Source: Rosa chinensis (taxonomy: Eukaryota > Streptophyta > Magnoliopsida > Rosales > Rosaceae). Taken from it: 64,000 nucleotides of DNA. The translations under genes were made by a program, and so were the position numbers. Positions 10,358-21,496 of the stretch are shown here, piece after piece; the stretch's first letter is position 1; each line of letters begins with the position of its first letter. The notes under the pieces are model-generated. The model did not search any database. It worked only from the letters and a program-made list of their open reading frames with translations, and was not told where the DNA came from. The stretch spans positions 62,638,397 through 62,702,396 of the forward strand of contig NC_037088.1 in the NCBI RefSeq assembly GCF_002994745.2. The letters are read 5' to 3'.

Positions 10358-13300
10358 GGTTTGCAGGGGTGGTTATTGGACTGGCCCAAGTAGGATTCTT
10401 GGGTCTAAATTGTATTCATGGCCCTCTGATGCAGAGGCATATGTGTAGTTTGCCAGGATTAGTCGGTGAATCGCACAATTATCTTTTGCTAATCTTTAAT
10501 TTGGCATTGAATATGATGAAGCACAAAAATGAAGGATGGAAATCATGGAATTGTGTTAGACAAATGGGTTGCATTCTAGAATTACCAATGTCTAGTCTAA
10601 GAGTATAGACCTCTAATAAGTAGATAAAATATTCTTGATCCCAAACATAGAGCTCTCGATTGGGTTTTAGCTCCGTTAAGCAAGCAAAAGTAAGCCTAAC
10701 CAACGGTAATAATTACATACTAACTCTACCACAAAGCTACATCACATCCTCTTTTATAAAGTCCCAGCACTAACGTGGACAAATGGAAATTTGGTTTGCC
10801 CCAAAATGAAAACTGTAGTACAATAATACGTTTTAGGTGGCCAACTATGACCCGTACAAAAAAGTGTAATCATAAAATGGATGGAGGAATATTAATTATT
10901 GGAGGAGGGAGGTATGTAATGTTTTGGTAATGATCATAAATCATGACTATTGGTATTAGATGAGAGATTTGATGGGGTGCACACCACTAATTTTGTTTGT
11001 GGTATTTTACTCGAGGACAAGAATTATAATGAGGACAGTTGATGCCGATGAAAATAGGCGTTTAGGGTTGATCATGGAGAAAACGGCCAAATGAACTAGT
11101 TACAATAGGAAACTACCAATGCGATGATCACAGAAACAGTAGCGTTTCAAATTACTATCTAGAGGAGGTGTTTAAATGCTAGGTACCGTGTCTATCAAAT
11201 TTTTCAAAAATTCAAGATCTTAGATAGGCTACTATAAAGACTGACTTTTGAAGCTTCAAGCTTGCAAATCACCATTAATAAGTCTATAGTTACTGTTAGT
11301 TAGACTGGAGAAAGTAGGTGCCCCAGTCATTAAACTCAAAACTCAAGGACCCCCAAATTTAGGTGCAAGAGAGATTGAAGAGCTCAGTGGTTAGATAAGA
11401 ATCGAGAATGAAATTGATTAGGGTACGATCATTGTAATAATAAGCCATCATACATATTGTTGAAGTTCATGTGATTCAAATCATAGAGAGACACTGTATA
11501 ATACAAAGCACAAACACGGTTTGGGATATATATAATCCCTCCACGAGCCATCATCAATAGCCAATTTAACCTTAACTTTTACCCAAGCCATGTGCAAAAA
11601 CTTGAACATTTCAATACTCCAAAAGACTCTACTTGGATTAAAAAAATCATGTACCTCAGCATAGAATCTATATTCAATGATCACTATAATATTGTTACGA
11701 ACAGTTCACTTTTCTGTGTGAACTTTCTCAATTATTGATGAACATAACGAAATCTGGAAAGAAAAATTCATGTTTCTCCTAAATACGCAGAAGGCAAACA
11801 AGGGCCACAATAATAAATGTGTACCTATTCATTTCAATATCATATGTGATCTCACCTCACGTACATGGATATGGAGGGGGGGTCTTCAAATTCAAAAACA
11901 ATCAAGAGGAGTATTAAGTGGAAAGAAAAAAGAGGAGATGATATAAAGAAAGTTAATTATGGAGGAGCCTTGAAAGTGTGAAGATTCTTGTAGAAAAGAG
12001 TGTTGTCCTATACTACTAATCATTATATCTACTTTCCCTTTAACAAAAACATGAGTGGAGTGAACAATGAATCCATACTATACAAGTGAAAAAGAGCTTT
12101 CTCTTCTAGTTGGTGAGCAGTCAGTATTACCTGGCCTTGCCGACAGGATCCGCTATTTTTCCACCAATATTTAGCAGCAAAAGAAAATCGAGGGTAAAGA
12201 ACACAGAAATTAACGTACTCAAATAATTACACTCAGAAAGAAAGTGAAAACTTATTTCATTCAATGCCCTGTTAGTAATTTTCACAGTTTGATACTTAGC
12301 CAAACTTCCTTATTGGGTTTCTACAGCAAGAGAAAATGATCGAGGTACAGTTTGGTGCAGCATCATAAACTGCAATGGTCCTCCACAACCTGGAGTACTA
12401 GTTCCCTGTTTTAAGGTGTTAAAATTATGTCCAACCAGGGACCTCACAATGCCTTTTTGGTATACGTCCTTATCTCCTATGTCTCAACTCTTTGCTGTAT
12501 CAGAATACGTATACAATTATTCCTTCTCATGATTTGGAAACATGAGTAATGAAACTCGAATGTAGCACCTGCTAGTGTCAAGACTTGCCTGAATCCAATA
12601 TACAGAGTTCTGCAAAACAAGGTGGAACATGCACAGTTGCACGCACTTAAATGTTCTGTCAACATAAAGTTATTACTATAACCAGGCTCTTTCTCATCAT
12701 TTAAATCAGGAATGAAATATACACTCACAGCCATTGTCAGATCCCAGCCTGCCATCGTAGAAAGAGAGATTTTGCATTAGGTTAAGTGCTATTGTAAAAC
12801 ATTATGCATGAACTTTCAAAAAGTTGGGAGCCAAAGTCAAAAGAGAGCTGGGGATTACTTATGTAAACAGCAAGTCAGATGAAATGTAAAAACATCACCA
12901 CAAGAAGAACTACCAACCTCTTATTAAGTCAACATTAATTGCAGAAATTAGCTTGAAAATTCAGTTCAAGTTCGTTGCAAAATCCCTTTCTGTTATCTTA
13001 TGCACCTCCTCATGGAGACAACCATCTTTGCTTCCATTGTGCTCAAGACTTTTTAGCAATCATGGCTGGCCTAACTGATAACCGCGCAAAACTTAAATCT
13101 TCAATGTTAGATATGTAATCTGTAACATGGCCCAGTTGGAGATTAAAAGTACAAGATTTTGAATGTTTAAATGACAATTTATCAGAGATGATGGAAATGA
13201 GCTAAGTTAAAAATTCAAAACATATCACTAAATGCACGTAGAAAGAAAAACAAAAACACAGAAAGAGACATACAGTGAGAGAGATAGAGAGGAGAGTGAT

Positions 13301-14091
13301 GGGAAATAAGGGCCCTTATACCTCAACTTTTTCGTTGACCATGACAAGTAAAGCACTGAGATGGACACCCACTTCTCATGGTGGGGTTCTTCAATTACAT
13401 AAACTGATATGCCAACATATATGCCTAGATTAATCACTGAGGGTCTTTGGCTACAAAGATTCGCTCTCAAATTCTTACGAGGTTGACCCATGTGATCACT
13501 CTCAAGCCTGGTTTGCCATCCACCCAACCGATTCAAGCAACCCTAGTCTGCAGCAGAAAGGAAGTTTCAAAGATTTCAAAATGCCACTTTTGTGTCCTTT
13601 AGCAATTTGTTTTCTCAATTAAGCACAGCAGGCTCTACACTACATACAGAATGCCACTTGATCCCAAACATAAAGATATGCTATATATGTCCATAATCGG
13701 TCATTACAGATGTTCTGTGATTTGGTGTAAACTATATTCAGCAAAAGTCCTGAACCTTTGTAGCATAGCTATACATATCAGGATCAAGGTTAGAGAAAAT
13801 AAAAATAGAATGCTTTGAACTTTTACAAGCTAAAAAGGATTAGGTTTGACAACTCAAATTGTGAAACTTAATCAATAAACTTACACAAGTTTAGACTTGT
13901 GAAAATAAAATAATAAATTGGTTTTACCATACTGAGGAAGAAATTAGCTTATATGGAGAAAGAGGCCATGCAATTATGCAAGTACTATTCCGAAAACATT
14001 TGTTATCTCTATATGGTTGCGTGTCTACGCTTGAAAGTTGTCTAATTCTGAGACTTGGGACACTGGAAATGGCACTACCAGCATATCAAAT
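10358..14091. other. long non-coding stretch
   Basis: No credible protein gene on either strand. Between about 12120 and 13540 the composition is less AT-biased and contains isolated exon-like segments on the minus strand (for example near 12130-12170, reading GGKIADPVGKAR before a stop). None can be joined into a supported model. These could belong to a spliced 3' UTR of the BED-type gene upstream on the minus strand or to a non-coding transcript. Confidence 0.4.
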
Positions 14092-14822
14092 TGTTCGACA
14101 TGATACTTAACACATTACCATAGAAGCCATCATTGACCTATCTTTATCTTTCTCACAATCTAACTCTACCTGATCAGGCAGGCCAATCAAGAGAGAATTT
14201 GACTGCATTCTAGCAGAACGAGCACATATACAAGACCCTATGCAGTATGCACATATACAAGAAGTGGCACATTGCCTTCACATTTGCGTAAAAGTACAGA
14301 GGTATCCATGAAAGTTTCATGGTGACCACTTCATGATAGCTCCATGATAGATACTGTTCAACATGATACTTTACACATTAGCATAGAAATCATCATTCTC
14401 ACTTGCAATCTAACTCTACCTGATCAGGCAGGCCAATCAAGAGAGAATTTGACTGCATTCTAGCAGAATGAGCACATATACAACACCCTATGCAGTATGC
14501 ACATTTACATGAAGTGGCACATTGCCTTCACATTTGGTAAAAGTACAGAGGTATCCATGAAAGTTTCATGGTGACCACTTCATGATAGCTCCTTGATAGC
14601 TACTGTTCAACATGATACTTCACATATTAGCATAGAAATCATGATTCACATGCAATCTAACTCTACTCGATCAGGCAGGCCAATCAAGAGACAATTTGAC
14701 TGCATTAAGCACATATACAACACCCTACGCACATATAAAAGTGCCACATTGCCTTCACATTTGTGTAAAAGTACAGCAAACTAAAAGAGGTATCCATGAA
14801 AGCTCCATGGTGACCACTTCTA
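14092..14822. repeat. three-unit tandem repeat, period about 250 bp
   Basis: Units start at about 14092, 14355 and 14604. Each carries TGTTC(A/G)ACATGATACTT, AATCTAACTCTAC, GATCAGGCAGGCCAATCAAG, TTTGACTGCATT, then CACATTGCCTTCACATTTG and GTATCCATGAAAG. Units 1 and 2 are very similar; unit 3 is shortened. No coding potential recognised. Confidence 0.85.
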
Positions 14823-15772
14823 CACTCCATTGCCAAGTTAAACAATGTATATCATACTCAAAAAAGAGATTTGAGGAGCAGGAAAGGCTGGATACAATGG
14901 GAGACAAGTGGCCAAATTGGTTTCTATACTCTTCAATTGATTCAGAAAGTTATTCATATCGTAACTACAATCCACATTAATACTGCAGTATATGCGATCA
15001 CTTTAACTATGGTGCTGCCATTTCAATTTTCTAATTAAGTTCCAGACACTTATCTCCGTTTATGTATCGGAGAAACCATCATATATGCATATCACTTCCT
15101 GTTTGTGTTCATGTATTTAGTTGGGCATCTTGCAACATTGTCTTAATACTGATATTAATCTCAACAAATTGATGCACAAATAGTCAAGAACACTTGAAAA
15201 GTTCAATCTTTATATCAAAGACTATTAACAATCACATGTTTTGTCAGAAACCTCATCTAATACTGTAAATACAATTATCTAAAATAATATAAGCAGGATT
15301 AACATTTCATAATTACTATCAAACCAACAGAGCAAAAATATAACTAGTATCGGTCATTATCAAAATATCAAGTCTCCAACAACAACAAAATGTCCGACAA
15401 AGCACATATCCTAAACATTTTCCCAATTATCTTTCTTAACTGAGGATTAAAGATAGGTTTGGATTTTGATGAAATGCTCTAACGTATAATTCTATCCTGG
15501 ACCACTGGTATGATTATAAAGAAGAAAGGACTCTTCTCAGAAAATCCACAATCATGTTTTGCCAAGAGATCGACTATTTCAGTAGAATCATGAAGATATG
15601 CAAGTTCCAGTAATACAATGTCTGAAATTCCTTCACATTATCCTTTCCTCCAAGCAATAATCACGCAAAATTTTTAACTAGATCTGAAGTATAAATAGTA
15701 GAAAAAAGAAAGATGAAAGAATTCAATAAGCCCTACAATTACAGAATCCTAGAGGAGTAAAAAAGAAAAACA
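14823..15772. other. intergenic, probably 3' flank of BED-type gene
   Basis: AT-rich DNA with no coding region. It lies directly beyond the stop codon of the minus-strand BED gene, so its right part is expected to hold the 3' UTR and poly(A) signal. Confidence 0.4.
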
Positions 15773-18121
15773 TTACACTGTGGGTGCATCGGAAAGGACC
15801 TCATTCAGCATGTCCTCATCAACACTCGCAGTCGCAAACAGCTCTGCTTCCCTTTCTTCGTCGTTAGAAAGATCCCTTCTTTCAAGCTTCGCATGAGCTG
15901 CAATGAATATCATCTTCTCTGCCCTTTCCAGGCCTATCCTTGAGTGCCTATGTACACAAATCCATTTCATGAAAGACCAATTACACTTGAATCCAAATGA
16001 GGTTGCATGGAGGAAGATAAGTCTCACTGCAACCTTCCCCAGTATGTTTAACTTGCTTAGACAAGTTTCCCACACAAGTCTACTGCTCTGCGGGTTTGCA
16101 ATTTTCATTTTTCCAGTAACAGGATCTTGCTGTTTAACTTGAACTGCCTGAGCATAAAGTGGGTCCATTCCTTCTGTCCTCCATTTCATGAGTTCCATTA
16201 GTGCAACATGCGCTTCTTCCCTGGATACCAATCTGGTAATGAGCTTATCTACATCCTTCTCCTGCTCATGCGTCAAGCACTTGAATGGTGGAAGGTACTT
16301 TCCACTAGCATCCTTCATCAGGTATTGTGGATCAAGTATGAATGCAGCCGACCATGCTGGGTGGTAATTCTTTGCGAAGCGTTTTTCAACTATTTTCTCA
16401 ACAGGTCCTTCATCAATGTTAAACTTGGCACACCAATCCTTTACTTTTGTTCGCAACTCTTCCCAAAGAGGCAGGCATTGCCCAATTAATGGCCTCTCAG
16501 CTTCAATCTCCTGAGCCATCCCTCTTATCAGCTTCATAAGTGAATAAACTGCCTCTAGTTCATTCCAGAATCCTTCACTTTGAATCAGCGCTGCAACTTC
16601 CCTAGCACTTGGATCCTCCACACATGCCACCTTATAGCAATCATCCAAGACAACCATTTGGAGTATGCGGGAACAGGTCAACATATCCTCCAGCATTGCA
16701 TAAACAGGCGCATAGTTTTTTGAATTATCGCATTTGGAAGAAGAAACTTGGAGCAGCCCACCATAGCCAAGCTCCTGCATCTTGTACTTCTGAAAAATCC
16801 GCCTAACCTCGGTGGTGGTATTTACAAAATTTGCAACCTTCACGCAATTATCAGTAACAACCATACACAACTTATGCTCTTTGTTAAAATCCTTGATCAA
16901 AGAAACAAACCCCTGTAGCTGACAGGAAACATTCACCATCCAATGATTCTGACTCTCCAAGTTCCTCAATGCCTTGGCTTTATACTTGTCAGCAACAACC
17001 CCCACGCAACGCTGCACAGCATTCCCACACACGCCACTAACCGCATCCCACATTACCTCCTCAGCATATTTCGACGAAACTGACCCTCCAGTAAACACAG
17101 CCTTCTGAAAAACACTGCTCCCATTCGGGAGATTAACCATAAACTTAACCATACTCTCCTCCCCACCGCAAAAATTATTACATTCCCAACCATCTGAAGC
17201 CACTTGAAAAAACATTGCATCCCTTATCCTAGCCTCAGACTCGGCTTTAGCCTCAGCAAACTTAGCATCAAGCCGAGCACCCGAAAGCTCACGCTGCAAC
17301 ACAGCAGGCAAGCCCACCTGGCCGAGAAAGGCCTTGAACTTGGGATGCTCGAGGCTCGAAAACGAGACAGACCCACAAGACTCATAGAACCACTCAGACA
17401 ACAAGTCAAGTGCAGAATCAACCTGCTCCTTAGTAAGTGAAACATTAGCGGAAGAAGGCTTGGGGCTTTTAAGCTTTTTGACACTGTTTTCCAACATTGC
17501 CAAAGCACCCAAATCGTCTTTCCCACCCGACAACACCAAATGGTGGTGCTGGTGCTGACTCAACCCGACAGGATTCGGGCCCGGGCCCGGGTTCGGGTTC
17601 GGACCCTGCGAATAACCAAGCTCTCCGCCGCAAAAGCCGGGGGACGACTCAATCATAGCCAAGGAATGTACTTGAATCGAAGCAGAGGTGGGAGGAGCTT
17701 GAGAAAGAGGAGAGAGAAGAGTACCCATTTGTGAGCTTCGTTTTCTGTGATTGTGGGAAGACGGCGACGGCAGAGACGATATGGGCTGCGGCGACAGCGA
17801 CGCCGACGAGTTGGGTCTCAACACGGAGGTGAAATTCGGGCACGTGCCGCGCTTGAGGTGCTCGGAGGCGGTTCTGGAGGGGTTCGAGGCCGAGAAAACG
17901 GCGTCGCAGAGAAGACACTTGAGCTTCACAGCTTTGGGGACGTTGGTGTTTGGGTTGCGAACCATCACCGGCTCCAAATGAGTCCAGTACCAAGCTCCTT
18001 TGCCCTTTATGGCCTTGGTTCGGACGGTGACCAGACCCTCGTAGCGTTTGTTCAGAGCCCGGGCGGCGAGGTCGTCGGGCGAGAGAGGTGGGTCGGATGG
18101 GTTTGAGTTCGTGGAGGCCAT
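15773..18121 (-). CDS. domesticated hAT-transposase-like protein with BED zinc finger
   Basis: A single uninterrupted exon of 782 codons. An N-terminal BED-type finger uses Cys69, Cys72, His88 and Cys94 (CLLC ... H-x5-C), preceded by an aromatic patch GAWYWTHLEP typical of DNA-binding BED domains. A Ser/Pro/His-rich linker follows (about 100-230), then an hAT-type catalytic-like region (DUF659-like, about 290-480) and a C-terminal hAT dimerisation-like segment (about 660-760). The usual hAT C-x2-H motif appears altered: the matching site reads VSCQLQGF, with no His. No terminal inverted repeats or target duplication flank it, so it looks like a host gene, not a transposon. From memory it resembles Arabidopsis At1g12380/At1g62870, proteins of unknown role, probably nuclear DNA binding. 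A shorter second start exists upstream in another frame and is disregarded. Confidence 0.88.
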   Translation of the reverse strand: MASTNSNPSDPPLSPDDLAARALNKRYEGLVTVRTKAIKGKGAWYWTHLEPVMVRNPNTNVPKAVKLKCLLCDAVFSASNPSRTASEHLKRGTCPNFTSVLRPNSSASLSPQPISSLPSPSSHNHRKRSSQMGTLLSPLSQAPPTSASIQVHSLAMIESSPGFCGGELGYSQGPNPNPGPGPNPVGLSQHQHHHLVLSGGKDDLGALAMLENSVKKLKSPKPSSANVSLTKEQVDSALDLLSEWFYESCGSVSFSSLEHPKFKAFLGQVGLPAVLQRELSGARLDAKFAEAKAESEARIRDAMFFQVASDGWECNNFCGGEESMVKFMVNLPNGSSVFQKAVFTGGSVSSKYAEEVMWDAVSGVCGNAVQRCVGVVADKYKAKALRNLESQNHWMVNVSCQLQGFVSLIKDFNKEHKLCMVVTDNCVKVANFVNTTTEVRRIFQKYKMQELGYGGLLQVSSSKCDNSKNYAPVYAMLEDMLTCSRILQMVVLDDCYKVACVEDPSAREVAALIQSEGFWNELEAVYSLMKLIRGMAQEIEAERPLIGQCLPLWEELRTKVKDWCAKFNIDEGPVEKIVEKRFAKNYHPAWSAAFILDPQYLMKDASGKYLPPFKCLTHEQEKDVDKLITRLVSREEAHVALMELMKWRTEGMDPLYAQAVQVKQQDPVTGKMKIANPQSSRLVWETCLSKLNILGKVAVRLIFLHATSFGFKCNWSFMKWICVHRHSRIGLERAEKMIFIAAHAKLERRDLSNDEEREAELFATASVDEDMLNEVLSDAPTV

Positions 18122-18464
18122 TGGAGACGAGGAAGAAAAAAAAAGAGTGGGAATTTGAGTGAAGAAAATGATGGGTCTTTGTTACAACGGAGTGAAACAA
18201 GTGGGTTTGGTATTGGGTTGGTGAGGTTGGTCTATCATGGTGGTGGGTTTTGGGGGACTCAGCGGGAGAATGTCGCCGCCGGCGAGGTGGGTTTTGGGTT
18301 TAAGTAGAGGTCCATGAGTTGACAAAAAAAAGATTGGAGCTTTGGAAGGGTTTAAGGGTGTGAGATTGGATTCTCTGAGTTAGGCTCAGGAGAATGTGGA
18401 AGAACAGAAATGAGGGAGGAACTGGAGACATAGATATAGTGCAGAGACTACTGCAGAGTCTGCA

Positions 18465-18470
<6 letters not shown>

Positions 18471-18497
<27 letters not shown>
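18471..18497. repeat. (GA)n microsatellite
   Basis: Uninterrupted GA dinucleotides in the 5' flank or 5' UTR of the minus-strand BED-type gene. Confidence 0.9.
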
Positions 18498-21259
18498 ATT
18501 TTATTTGACATCATCAAAACATAAAGCTTTTACCTTTTTTCTATTTCCATTAGATTATTCTTCTGACCAACTAACTTTTTTGGGCTTCTTTTTTCCCTCA
18601 AAGACTTTCTTATTCTGTGAAGATTTTTTTTTTTTTTTTTTTTTTCCTCCAACAGATTTTCGTCTTCATGTTGCATAACCAGTTGAACACTTTGAATGTT
18701 TCCTGTTGGTATTCAAATTAGAATCTGGAAATGGACACAAATCTTTAGAATTTTCTTTTTTGAGGTTATTCTTTTGCATCAGATTTTATTGTTTGACACT
18801 CGTATGTATAGATAGATTCTCCGTTTGATTCAGGAAAAAACAATATTAACTTTTATAGGAGTGGGTTACGCAAATCGTAAGTCCAGAATAAAGATAAATG
18901 CTTGTCTGCTTTCGTTAAAATGAAAAATAATATGTCTCGCGCGACATTTAGAAATAAATCTTATGAAATTAATGATCAAAAATGTTATAATATTTTTTTT
19001 TTTTAACAACAACTTTTCTCGGATACAATTCTGATTTGATCTTGTTACTTTAAAAACAAAGAATATAACATTTTAAATGTATAATTCAGATTATATGCTG
19101 CACAATTGCTTTTTTTTCTTTTCTTTTTAATGCCGATTCATACATTATGAATATCCTTTTCCATTCTATAGTTTCCGCTGCATATTTTTCCATATCTATT
19201 GAATAGATAGGTAGTTTGACAACCTTGTATCATTTTTTAAATTAAATTCCGTTTGCTATATTTTGTTCACAAACACAATGATGATTGGTGATGACACATT
19301 CACATTAACCATGAAGGTTAATGTCCTATCCTCTTACCCAAATTCACACGAATGTTTTTTAATTAGTATTGTCACGTAAAGTGTCACGATATTGTATACA
19401 GTGAACCACACAATTTTACTGAGCTATTGGGAATAAGGTAGTTGCCAGTTGGGAAGTCTTATCTTAACCATAATAGATATAATCTCAATCGAAACTTACA
19501 TGTGACTGCAATTGAACAGTTACATAGTGAATAGACTCTGATATAATATATTGCATACTCCTTTTAGTTTTGTGATTGAAATTCATCTTGGAGCATGTAG
19601 AAACATGAATATAGTGTTTCACGATAATATGTAGTAAGTTTCAACTAACTTCTATATGCGTCTAGTTTATTTTATTTTATTTTTTAAAATAATGTTACTA
19701 TTCCATTATTTTGCAATGCATTACAAATTTACAAGATCAAGAGCAAGTGATACATTAGACATGCCCTTAAAATTCTAGATAAATGGTTTTGAAGTTGATT
19801 TTGGCCCAAAGGGAAGATTAAAGAGGCTACTCTAATGTATGTGGATCTGGACATAATCTTGTTTGTGGTACATTATCACCTTCCTCCCTAGACTTTCACA
19901 ATATATAAAATGTGAAGTTTTTTCATGTTTCACTAACAATTTGGCTAAAACTAATTATATGTGATCACTACTACATCCATTACCCATTATCCATTATCCA
20001 TTATCCAATAAATGGACATGAATATAATCATTCAGAGCAAGAACCTATAATATCAGTAGAAATGGTCATATTTTACATAAAAATAGAAGGTACATGTACC
20101 ACTAATGGGAAAGAAGTCAAAAAGTATATATATGATGTTTTGGGTAAGAGGATATGGCATTTTCACCTAAACCATATGGTGCTGTCTAACCTAAACCTTT
20201 ACATACTTTAAGATCTAAGGTCTACTTCAAATTTTTCCTTTTCGACATGGAAATCTGTGGAACTGAAAAATGATGCGGATTAATTTGAACAAGCATTTGA
20301 ATTTGATGTAATTAGTCTATCCATATGTAAATGGACCCATCAAAAAATTTCATTTTCAACGACAGAATCATATCATGGATAAAAAAGATATCACAGCTTG
20401 CATTCCCATAGTTTGTATTTGTTGTTTATTTAAACGCAAGTTACTCTTCTTTTCAAAAAAAAAAAATAGTTGAAGGAAGCTATCAAAACCAAAAACATCA
20501 TAGTTTGAGTCCATATCAAAATGGATACATAATTTTCGCTTAGAGAGATTATTACGTAAGATAAACGTACCATGCACGTGATACGTTTGTCCTATATAAA
20601 AATTTCTCTTAGGGCTTATATGTGCATGAATGACTCAGTGGAAAGCAAACGAGTCATAAACTAATAAGTATTTTTGATTAAAGAAAAAGTTAATAATTAT
20701 ATTTGCTCAGATTACTGAATCACCTTTTCATAATTTCCCACTATTATTATTACTCAATGTCTTCTACCCATATATGAACACACGTGTAACATATGTCCCA
20801 GGTGGAATCCAACCAGAATTTCCAGCTTTATATAATCAGAATACGTACATGTTACTCTAGGTATTTACCAAACCCTGGAGGGTCTAGATAACTCGTAATT
20901 AAATCGTGTTCTTCATCATTTCAAATAGTACAAAGTATTAAGTATGTGCAATTATTTGTATTATTAATGTAATATCTAGGGCAACAGGTCTTGCCATCAC
21001 TCTATTTGTCAGTAGAGTCATAAGACTATCATTGTGATTGTTATTTTTAAATAGTAGAATTAAGATAGAACGAAAGTAGATTAGAGATAACAAATTCAAC
21101 TTTGAAACAAGTCTCAATTACATATTTTCATATGCAGAGGACACCCAAAACTGAAAAAACGTGAAACGGAAGAAAGATTTAAATTGGCAAAACATAAAAA
21201 CATTGGAAAGGAAAAAAGCCTTTCTTGTTAACGGGTTTGGGTTAAACCCGTGGGTTCAA
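18498..21259. other. intergenic, nothing recognised
   Basis: About 2.8 kb of AT-rich DNA. Only chance-length frames, a short TTATCCAT tandem run near 19985-20006 and poly(T) runs (near 18627 and 18990) are seen. It separates the divergent BED-type and FKBP53-like genes and must hold both upstream regions. Confidence 0.5.
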
Positions 21260-21440
21260 ATTTCGCGCGTCAAGTCCCTCACGACACGTGTCCCTATCAC
21301 CACCGTCCACATTCGCCCGCGAAATAAAACATCAAGGCGCCACGTGTAGGTGCATAGAATATCCGTGCTACCCTGAGTGCCCTAACTTGGAAGGGTTTAA
21401 GAGGCAAAGCGAGAGAGAGAGGCGCGCTGTCTAGGGTTTA
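21260..21440 (+). promoter_or_regulatory. FKBP53-like promoter with G-boxes, E2F-like sites and telo-box
   Basis: Two CACGTG G-boxes (21285-21290 and 21341-21346), an E2F-like TTTCGCGC at about 21261, a second E2F-like site on the opposite strand (CCCGCGAAA, 21316-21324) and a telo-box in inverted form (TAGGGTTT, about 21432). The combination is typical of plant genes for S-phase or ribosome-related functions, fitting a nucleolar histone chaperone. Function is inferred. Confidence 0.55.
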
Positions 21441-21496
21441 AGAGAGAAAGCTCCGAACCACAGGCAGAGCTTTGCGAGCCAAACTTGACGATAGCA

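Noticed and set aside
17649..18200. 183-codon frame overlapping the BED-type gene start
   Set aside because: Shadow frame of the GC-rich first part of the BED-type coding region on the same strand; low-complexity Arg/Pro/Ser composition.
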